From Onthophagus taurus (lineage: Eukaryota > Arthropoda > Insecta > Coleoptera > Scarabaeidae): a DNA stretch of 64,000 nucleotides. The notes under the pieces are model-generated. The model searched no databases. It saw only the letters and a program-made list of their open reading frames with translations, and was not told where the DNA came from. Where the stretch lies: positions 4,588,001-4,652,000 of the forward strand of contig NC_091976.1 of NCBI RefSeq assembly GCF_036711975.1, given 5' to 3'. Position numbers and translations under genes: made by a program. This document shows, piece by piece, positions 54,840 through 64,000 of this stretch. Numbering within the stretch: position 1 is the stretch's first letter; the number at the start of each line of letters is the position of its first letter.

Positions 54840-57430
54840 AATCTATTTCTGAGAAAGTATTATCGCATCCTATCCACAGTTTAGTTTTACATACTATTAT
54901 CATACAAGACTCGCTGAATTTAATATAAATTTAAGCACGTCGAATACTTTACCACCACCTTGTTTATAACTTTTATGATGTCCGAAGAAGTTCCAAACTA
55001 TAAGTAAAACGCTTAATGAAGTATGTAATAACTCGGTAAAATTTCAGAAAAATTTTTAACTTGAATATATGTAAGTATTTGAAAATAAAAAAAGCTACAA
55101 ACTTTGTACTAGAACTGTGTACGTAGAAAGGAAAGGAATGACGGTGGTAATAACAGGGACTTAAATTTTTTTTTAACTAAAATTTAATAAAAAATTAAAG
55201 TTTATTTATAACAACTAAAATTTAATTATAAAAATACGGTAATTATAATTAACTTAATATTTGAAAGAAATACAACAAATAAGAGAATAGTATGAATGAG
55301 TATTTATTAAAAATTAAAAAATACTTAAACAACAGGGTATTAATTGTTTAGACTCTAAAATCATAAATTTGAAATACCTAAATTGAAAAGAAATTTACTC
55401 CTTAAAAAAAAGAAAAAAAAACACTTAAACAGTATTTAGAGTACTAATTATTATTATTAATATTATTACTTCCCATCTCGTTAGAAATTTTTATGTAAAA
55501 AATTAATAAAAAAAAAATAAAATAACCGTTATAATCAATAACAAAAAAAGAAGGTACAACACAAAATTAGAGACATTTTTGACAATAATTAACAATAAAG
55601 AATTTAAGAAAACGATTATAAATAAGAAGATGAATCCAGATTTTGAAAATTAAAAGTAAAACTGACGTGGCTAAAGCTCCTGAAGATGACTAAAAATAGT
55701 TGAAACCGGTTGAGCTGAAAATAAAATTTATTCATCTCAAAAACAAAGTTATTTTATTCGAGCGCGGGAAGTTAGCCTCCCATTTTTTGATTTTTAATTT
55801 TTTTATTGTTGTTCTACATTGTCCCAAAGTGGCAAATCGAAAAAATAAAAACACCGCGAGAAAACCGAAAAAACGGGTTTTTTGACTAGCTCCCCATTTT
55901 TGGAAAAATGAAATTTTCTTTGTTATTCTGGGTTATTCTAATTGTTCTAGTTATTGTTCTAGAAAATCAAAATTATGGAATACAGCATTACGAAGTTATA
56001 ACTAAAAATAGGTTTGGCCGCCGAAATGTCTAGTTGATGTGACCATAGTTTTTCTATTATCAATTCCATATTGCAAATATATACTTATTATAACTAACGC
56101 AATCTAGAACAGCTATTATTTTCACTAGAACAACTCTCTAAAGGGCACTTTACTCTTTAAAAATTAAAGTTTTTGGAAGTTTCAGTCAGTAATTCTTGTG
56201 TCAGCGGTTTTATATTACACAATAAGAATTAAAAAACATAGAACAATCTAAAATAACTCAAACTTTGTAGATTCAAATTGTTCTAGATGTGTTTTACGTT
56301 TAACACGGACATTAATTTTGCAAAATCACATATTTTTTGTTGCTCTAAATTGTTCTTGTTGTTCTAGGTACTTGTTTATAAATGTTTATTTAATCACTGC
56401 GGCTTTAGTTCTTTTAAAGTTTTATATTAAAAATTAGTACTTACAACAATTAAAACAATTCAGAACAGCTGATATTTTCACTAGAAAAGCCTTAAATTTG
56501 AGTTGTTGTGATAGGTTTTGTTGAATCAGTGAACCAACCTTTAATATAATAATAGTTTTAAAAAAATTAAATAATATGGAATAATCTGACTTGTTAATTC
56601 AACTTGTATGGATTTTTTTCTTAATGTTTATAAAGTTTAAAGTTTATGTATGTTCTTGTAATTTCAGTTGTATACCTAGTTGTTTAAAATTCATATTTTA
56701 TTTTTTTTATTAATTATTTTAATTAATTCTTAATTTTCGTTCAAGGATCAACATAATGTTAAAACTTTTCTTTATTTTTAATTTCTTTTTATTTCTTTTG
56801 TTTTCTATTCCGAATGAACAAGTTTCGTTAATAATTTGAGAACGTGTCGTTTTCTCTTTTTAATTTTTTGAACCTGTTTTTGGAAGAAGTCTTGTTCGTA
56901 TGTAATAAACAAATCAGTGTCAAGTTATTCGTCGAAACATTCGTTTCAATTTCAACGCTTAAATTCTTCATTCAAAATTTAAGATTAATCCAAAACTATA
57001 CAACTATTCAGTGAACTTAAGCTGAATAGTAGCTGTGAACAATAAATATAATGTAAATTTGGAATGTAATTTGCAATATTATGATTATATAGTAACATTA
57101 ATTCTGATGTTGTCACCTACCACTTATAATTATTTTTGATAAAGTGTAAATGCACAAAAGATTAATTTTTAATCAAATAATTTTGTGCGTTTAATCTGCC
57201 TATCAATTTTGTTTCTAGAAGGCAAGAAGCGCCTACCCGACTATGGTCCTCAAGACGAAAAGAATAAAACTAATCCAGTCTTTGTTTTTTTTTTGAATGA
57301 AATCAATTAAAAAAAAGCTTTCGTTTGTTAGTTTGTACCTACCTTGTTTAAGTAGTAATTTAAACTTTAGGTCGTAAAACTTACTTAAAAATGTAGAATT
57401 CGTATTGGATAAGTTACTTTTCAGAAAATA
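54840..57430. other. Histone cluster spacer without an H1 gene
   Basis: About 2.6 kb of AT-rich DNA between H2B and H3. I looked for a Lys/Ala-rich winged-helix H1 frame on both strands and found none. The frame 55700-55885 is short and not H1-like. No TIRs or RNA genes were recognised. Dispersed copies of a GTTCTA(G/C)-type motif occur around 55930-56360. Confidence 0.6.
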
Positions 57431-57437
57431 AACTATT

Positions 57438-57453
57438 GGTTCTGAAAAGAACC
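57438..57453 (-). terminator. H3 histone 3' stem-loop
   Basis: GGTTCTTTTCAGAACC on the minus strand, identical to the H4 hairpin. Confidence 0.95.
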
Positions 57454-57487
57454 GGTCTTGTTGAGAAGTTGGGTTGATTAAAATGAA

Positions 57488-57913
<426 letters not shown>

Positions 57914-58081
57914 TTATGAACGTAACAGTAACAAACAGACAATTACAAACCGATTGCTATCGGCAGATCTAAAAAATTTTAACGGCCGGAGGCTATTTTC
58001 TATCCGTTACACGTACCGCACATTGCACGCTTGTTCGGATTGGTCGAAAACAAGCGGTGATGGGCGTTCCCGTTCGACATG

Positions 58082-58088
58082 TATATAA
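58082..58088 (+). promoter_or_regulatory. H4 TATA box
   Basis: TATATAA lies 75 nt before the H4 ATG in the 258-bp H3-H4 divergent promoter. Confidence 0.65.
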
Positions 58089-58144
58089 CAGGGTCGAAAG
58101 TGGTCACTCCTATCATAACCATCGAGTGATTACTAGAGTATTGA

Positions 58145-58468
<324 letters not shown>

Positions 58469-58501
58469 GAAATTGAAATTATTTTAATATCAAAACGACC
58501 C

Positions 58502-58517
58502 GGTTCTTTTCAGAACC
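58502..58517 (+). terminator. H4 histone 3' stem-loop
   Basis: GGTTCTTTTCAGAACC, a perfect 6-bp stem with a TTTC loop, 33 nt after the stop. Confidence 0.95.
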
Positions 58518-59145
58518 AAAACATTCATAAAAGTTGAAGAACAATTTCACATACATCAACTAAATTTACTGCGATTTAAGAGTCGCAGCGTATATGTATT
58601 TCTTAACATACATATTATGTATGTAATATTAATATATTACAATATTTTAACGGTAATGTATTATTTGCTGCCACTACTTACCCGATCCATCATATAGATA
58701 TGTATTCCATCGGTTGTGGAATTGGCTTTTTTTACGTCTAAATTTTAAGATGGAAAATGTTTAGGCAACACAGTTTACTTTCTTTAATGGTTGTCAAAAG
58801 ATGTTGCGAACTGTGTTTATTGGTTGTGATGTGTAAAAGCTTTTTTTTGAAATGTTAGAGAATCTCGATCTTTTCTCGCCCCTTTTTATTCCGAATAGTC
58901 ACCGATGTAAGACGTGATAAGATCAATCTTGAATTTATTCAACGATAGAGAAGAATTAAAGGTAAGTCTATTTTACACAGTGTTTTATTCCTGAATTGGT
59001 CCGGCACCTAATTAAAGTACATTTGTGAAACTAAAAGAAAATTAAACATATTTTGATCCCGGTAATTGCCGCGCGTTCAGAAAGAATAGAATTTAATCAA
59101 TTTAATAAAATCTTATTAAAAATATTAAAAGATGCTTGCCGTTTT

Positions 59146-59822
59146 TATATATACTATCTCCTATATCGCTGACTAAGGCAGCAAAAGAGTGTAAACACTA
59201 GAGTGCAGATATATATATATCTGTCTCTGTCGTGCCCCCGTCTACACAAGAGACATGCGTGAACACGTGGTGAGTACGCTTTTATCTTATTGGACGGTAA
59301 ATTAAAAATTAATAGCAGCTGATGACCTTGATGTTTATAAAACACCAAATAAATGTTTGACATAAACATAACCTAAAATCTAATACAATAATGGCTTCTT
59401 GTTTTATTTATAACATTTGAAATCGACAAAATTGTCATGGTTACATAAAATTTGGTTTGTTATTTGGGTTGCCTAAACAAAAGTAAAGAATATAATGTTT
59501 AATGAACAACCTACATAAAGTTGATATTTAAAGCAATATTTAACGTCAATTTCACACAAAAGTACATATATTCTAATTTATTTGATGCATCTACGATAAT
59601 TTATAATTAAAGTCAACTATCTACAATAATTGCATTTCAAAGCTGCATAAAATACGCGCGAAACACTTCAAACTCTTAAAAATTTACGATTCGCGCAAGC
59701 GCCTTCGCGATATGGGGACACGACAAAGACAAAACATATATCATTCCGTCTGCTTTTGATGGAAACGCTCGCCACTCATTGCTTAGATAGGGAGTCAGCG
59801 ATATAGGAGATAGTATATATAT
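59146..59822. mobile_element. Long-TIR MITE, about 677 bp
   Basis: TATATATACTATCTCCTATA at the left recurs inverted at the right end (AGTCAGCGATATAGGAGATA...). Weaker inverted similarity continues about 100 bp inward (CTGTCTCTGTCGTGCCCCC versus TTGTCTTTGTCGTGTCCCC). No coding capacity is seen. The target duplication was not resolved because the ends are TA repeats. Confidence 0.6.
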
Positions 59823-59859
59823 GCTTACGACGTATTTAACACAATTGTACGGATAACAC

Positions 59860-62037
59860 AGGTCCGAGAATAGTATATTAAAAAACAAGTTTCGTAAGAC
59901 ACGCTTGAAATGCACGAATTCAAGTTGAAAAACGAGTGGCGAAGCCACGAGTTTTTTAATGAATGAGTGCTTTAAGTCTTATGAAACGTGTTTTTTATGC
60001 TATTTTTTAACAAAAATAAAGTAAATTTTGGCAATGTAGGGAAATAGGTATGTAGCAGTTGGTAACACCGAAACATTTGAAAATAGAAACTTTGAATTGA
60101 CAATTAGAAACTGTCAAAACACAAAATATATTCACCTGAAAAAAATGTTTGATGTACACCTCCCAAAATAAGAGAAATTGCTCAGAGTCAATGTCCTCAT
60201 CATTGTGGACTTTGTATTCGATGCTAAGAACGTGTTTAAACATCCATAGACAAAAATTGTCACATTGACAACTAGAAAAATTAATGACCCAATGTCACCA
60301 ACTTGAACTGGTTCCATAAAATGTTACTAAAATCTCATTACAGCATCGGATGCTGTAAGGAGTCTCATTACAGCACCCGTTTGAGTACTGTTATAGCTTC
60401 CATTACCGTAGCGAATTACAAAAAATTATTTTTCCACATCCACGTACACAACCCGAATAAAGAAGTAAAAATGAAATCATTTTCTCAAATTTAATGAAAG
60501 AATTAACAACTTTTAGTATTATAACGCATATTTTGGGGTGATATACCCATGTTATTTTGGTTCTTGATCCATAACGACTAAACGTCTTTATTTACCATCT
60601 ACCTGCTCGTGTGGATCTGTGTTATTACCCCTGCTTCGAACCCGACCCGACATTTCGGGATTGCGCACTAGTTTAAATGTTAATTAACCTAACTTAAAAT
60701 CTAATTTCTACACAAAATTCGCAAATTAATCAGTATATTAGGTGGATCCGAATGTAACGTTTTTTTTCAACGAGACCATACCTATATTTGACCCACACCC
60801 TTTTTGACATCTAATCAGACATTTGGGAAATTCTCACTAGTTTAAACGTAAATTATTAATGGTTATGTGATTTGTTTCTCTCGATGAGTAGTACCTAAGG
60901 GACTGTGAAGTAAATAATACCGTTCCCTTTAACTTTTCTTCAAAAATCACAAAAATATGTAATCGCTGCAGATAACGACCTCTAGTTTATTTGTTTGAAA
61001 GCAAACGGTCTTACTGAAAATATCTTTAAAAAGAGCATAAAATGCATTGCCCTCCCCCATTCCTTTATGCAATCTACAATACCGTTACGAGTTTAGTCGA
61101 TTATGGTCCTACATTTATTATTAATTCTAAATTAAATAAATAACTTTTTTTTAATTTATAATTCTAGATGAATTGAGTCGTGCCATCTGTTAATAAGATG
61201 CCCAACTACACATGTTAGGAGAAATTTTGTTTTAGTGACGCATCCGCTTTATTGATTTTCTTTTGTGACCTACAAATAATAATCGTCTCAGCGGTGTCAA
61301 TGCTATTTTGTTTTTCGAACAAAAATAATATCATTTGGAAGAAGCTTCTCCGACAATGTTAACAGCTTTTTCGCAATCCAGTTTACAATAATGTCTGAAT
61401 GTTGCAAGTGGAATCTTTTTTCTAATCGTTACGTTGAAAATTATCTATTACCAATAAACATGAAATCGGAAATTTATTGCAAATCGATATTCCATAGGAG
61501 ACGTAGAAGGTAATAGTAAGAATTTGAAATTAAATTTAATCCTTTATAAAGATAATGATTAAGGTTAAAAATTAAATGCAGAAACCTAAATTAAATGCTT
61601 AAAAACCATATGCAAAAAATTGAAAAAAAAAGATTTTGTTACCAATAGATTGAGGATGTTTATTTCTGATCAGTTACAATATTACATTCATATATATTTT
61701 TAAGTTATTGTGTAATGTATTTTTTTTTTCTATATTTTAGGTGGAACTGTATTAAAGGATAAACACCAGAGATTGGTGTCATTTGTTGATTGGGTAATTG
61801 GGAACTGATACTTCAAGGAATTACTTAATTCTTTATTGAAAATTAAAGAATACTGTCATGTTTTAAACGTCAAATTAAACCGTCAAGCTAACAATCAAAT
61901 ACAAATAACATTCGCGTACTTGAGGCTATAGAGTTTACGTCTGAGGTGTTCTGTAAAGTTAGGTTATAAGGTTATAATTGATAGGTGGCTACCCCGCGGT
62001 AAGTCTTATTAATTAATTAAAAAAAAAAAGAAATAAA
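59860..62037. other. Intergenic stretch with a fold-back motif, no genes seen
   Basis: An imperfect palindrome at about 59878-59995 (centred on GAGTGGCGAAGCCACGAG) could form a hairpin of roughly 110 nt. A repeated TCTCATTACAGCA occurs at 60333 and 60362. No open frame here resembles a gene. Confidence 0.45.
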
Positions 62038-62041
62038 TTAA

Positions 62042-64000
62042 CCCTTTCAGGACGGCACTCAAAAGTAGGTTGCGTGCCACACGGACGGGAGTTTTTGCAA
62101 TGGCAAACAGGCGGCTGTCAAATATATACGACTGTGGAAAAAGTTGTTTTTATTGAAGAAATAATCAAACAATACAAAATTAACTAAAACTCTTGGTAAA
62201 GCAAAAATATAAGAACAAAAATTAACAAATAATAAAAATATTAGGAACAAAATATCAAAAATAAGTGTGAGCCTTTTCTTCTGATCTAGTCTTTTTTCCC
62301 CGTTTCTACTGCTACTACTAATATTTGATCTGTTCGTGGTATATTTGGAAACATGGTGCAACACAGAGCCCGACTTCACAATCTTTGCACATGAATCTCG
62401 ATTCTTTCCTTTTTTTTGCACCGTTTGTTGTATGCGAGCAGACCCAGCATCTTCTCATTTACGCTTTCCCATTTTTGCGAGGAACTTCTGAAGGGAAGTG
62501 CTTTCCTAATAGTCTGGCCACGGTTGGATATCTAAAAAATGCGTACGATAAAAAATTTACAAAAATAAAAGAATAAAAATACCTTTCCAGAAGCTGCCGG
62601 ATAACTTCTAAATGGAAGGCAGGAAATAAGATGTTACTGGCATTCTGGGTCTTATATAAAGCATGCGCATTTAGCATGCATATATCGAGGGTACGAAGAA
62701 ATAATTTCTTGTACCATTTTAAGGTTTTTCGCGTGCAATCCGTACTGGTAATCATCATGTCACTTCTGTCAATTGCCCCCATCCTTTCATTGTAAGCCAG
62801 TACACATAATGGTTTGGTCTTATTTTCATTAGTAACCCTATCAACCTTACTAAGCGTAATTATTTTATTTTCGTGAAAGGTGGTCAGCATTACCACGTCA
62901 CGACGATCTCTCCATTTCAATACTAGCATTTGTTCACTGCTACGCCACTCTGTTTCCCCTTTCTTCAGCTTTTTTTCAAATATTGGCATGTGTTTACGAT
63001 TTATGCGAACAGTTCCGCAAGAGTTTGTTTTGTGCTGAAAAAGATAATTTGCCAAAGTAGGACTTGTGTAGTAGTTGTCACTGTAAAATGAATGGCCTTT
63101 GTTCAGGTAGGGCTCCAAAAGTTTCACAACAACATCACCTGACAATCCTAGACCGCTGTCATTATCTCTATTTTTAACATTATTTTTGCCAGTATATACC
63201 AAATATCCCAAAACATAACCTGTTTCACAATCGCATAAGACATAAACTTTTATTCCGAAACGGTGTCTCTTGGTTTTTATATACTGTTTGAAGGACAGCC
63301 TCCCTTTGAAAAGAATCATACTTTCATCAATGACGACATTTTCAAACAGATAAAAATTACTTTTGAAATTGTTTTGTATCAAATTCAAAACGTGTTCGAT
63401 TTTGTGCAGACGATTACCTTCCTGTGCATTTTGATTATTACTAAAATGTAAGTGCCTTAGTATTTGTAAATAGCGATCTCGAGACATTGTTTGGCGGAAA
63501 AAGGGCGTGCCAATTAAATTATCTGTAGACCAGTAGTCCTTTACATCGGACTTTTTAACGTAGGGCATCAACAATGTGAGGGCTATGAAATTGTAAAACT
63601 CTTGTTTATCAACGTTTTTCCAATCTTTAGCATTTTGTTGTTGAGCGAAAATATTGGTTTCTGCAACAATAGTGTTGACTACTTCTTCCGAGAATAGGTT
63701 CAAGAAATACTCTATTTCCTTGTTTTCATTTTTTAGGTTTTTATTCTGTAGTCCACTATAAGTGACGTCAAACTGGTGAACTTTAGGAACAAACTCACGT
63801 GAATCCCATTTTAGCTGAAATTCCTTCTCACGTATATTTTGATCAGAGATATCCGAAGCTACTAAATGTTCTTGTTCTTCGGTACTTTCATCTTCCAACA
63901 AGGTTTCGTCGTCTTCTCCGGAGCTCAATTCACTGTCAGAGTCAGGGATATATTCGCTGCCACTGTCGATAAATGGTTCGTCCTCACTCAAATATATATC
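62042..64000 (-). mobile_element. piggyBac element (PGBD4-like), 3' end at 62042, 5' end beyond window
   Basis: TTAA at 62038-62041 is followed by CCCTTTCAGGACGGCACTCA, a typical piggyBac end. A subterminal inverted pair (GGCAC...GTGCC) lies about 30 bp inward. The transposase fills most of the rest and begins 9 nt from the window edge. Confidence 0.85.
62318..63991 (-). CDS. PGBD4-like piggyBac transposase with one in-frame stop
   Basis: It starts MSEDEPFIDSGSEYIPDSDS. Catalytic regions are NVVIDESMILFKGRLSFKQY (first Asp), SFYSDNYYTSPTLANYLF (second Asp) and MGAIDRSDMM (third Asp region). Near 62583-62530 a short intron with GT (GTATTTTT) and TTTTTTAG borders is likely; it is a multiple of three and stop-free, so it reads through as FYSFIFVNFLSYAFF. 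A TAA at 62459-62461 then interrupts the same frame just before the zinc ribbon (CWVCSHTTNG...CKDCEVGLC), which ends at 62318. Apart from this stop the gene is complete. Confidence 0.87.

Noticed and set aside
55700-55885. Lys-rich frame as a possible histone H1
   Set aside because: Only 61 codons, with no winged-helix sequence and no Ala/Lys/Pro tail; chance frame.

Overview
This window looks like AT-rich nuclear DNA of an insect. The evidence is a replication-dependent histone cluster, a spliced gene style with short introns, and a dense population of insect-type transposons (piggyBac, PIF/Harbinger, hAT, pogo, Ty3/gypsy, LINE). The histone H2B N-terminus looks beetle-like, but that is an impression from memory. 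Nothing suggests a bacterial or organellar source.

Positions 1-13600 are a Polinton/adintovirus-like element (an endogenous double-stranded DNA virus or Maverick). The minus strand carries, in order of transcription, a PLA2-containing virion core protein, an adenovirus-type protease, a single-jelly-roll minor capsid protein, a small basic protein, a double-jelly-roll major capsid protein, an uncharacterised protein and, at the left edge, a secreted matrix metalloproteinase. The plus strand carries the packaging ATPase, a conserved uncharacterised protein, a coiled-coil fibre-like protein and a chromodomain integrase. Accessory genes follow: a spliced gene with tandemly duplicated exon-intron units, a two-exon Cys-rich gene, a small 'PKR' protein and a spliced LITAF-like zinc protein. 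The structural genes are packed tightly. Two stop/start pairs overlap as TAATG, and the protease frame follows an A AAA AAC slippery heptamer in the -1 frame.

Positions 13600-22550 are nested transposons: a 63-bp minisatellite, a 3' piggyBac fragment, a decayed hAT containing a 244-bp solo LTR, and a second piggyBac split by a complete 3020-bp Harbinger. The Harbinger nuclease and MADF/BESS genes interleave on opposite strands.

Positions 22550-34720 are a second, decayed Polinton-like segment: a metalloproteinase copy, a PKR-protein copy and a protein-primed DNA polymerase B. The polymerase is split by a piggyBac (27210-29444), a small MITE, a Sola-like element (30446-32938) and a 590-bp Harbinger-derived MITE (33812-34401). 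Target-site duplications are clear for most of these.

Positions 34720-53100 are a transposon graveyard. It holds Tc-like repeats, three Ty3/gypsy fragments, a 153-bp fold-back MITE, a pogo/Tigger remnant, a 2464-bp piggyBac inside a gypsy element, LINE pieces and a 281-bp MITE. Positions 53680-58520 are two divergent histone pairs (H2A/H2B and H3/H4), each gene with its 3' stem-loop; H1 is not seen. The right end (62042-64000) is a PGBD4-like piggyBac running off the window.
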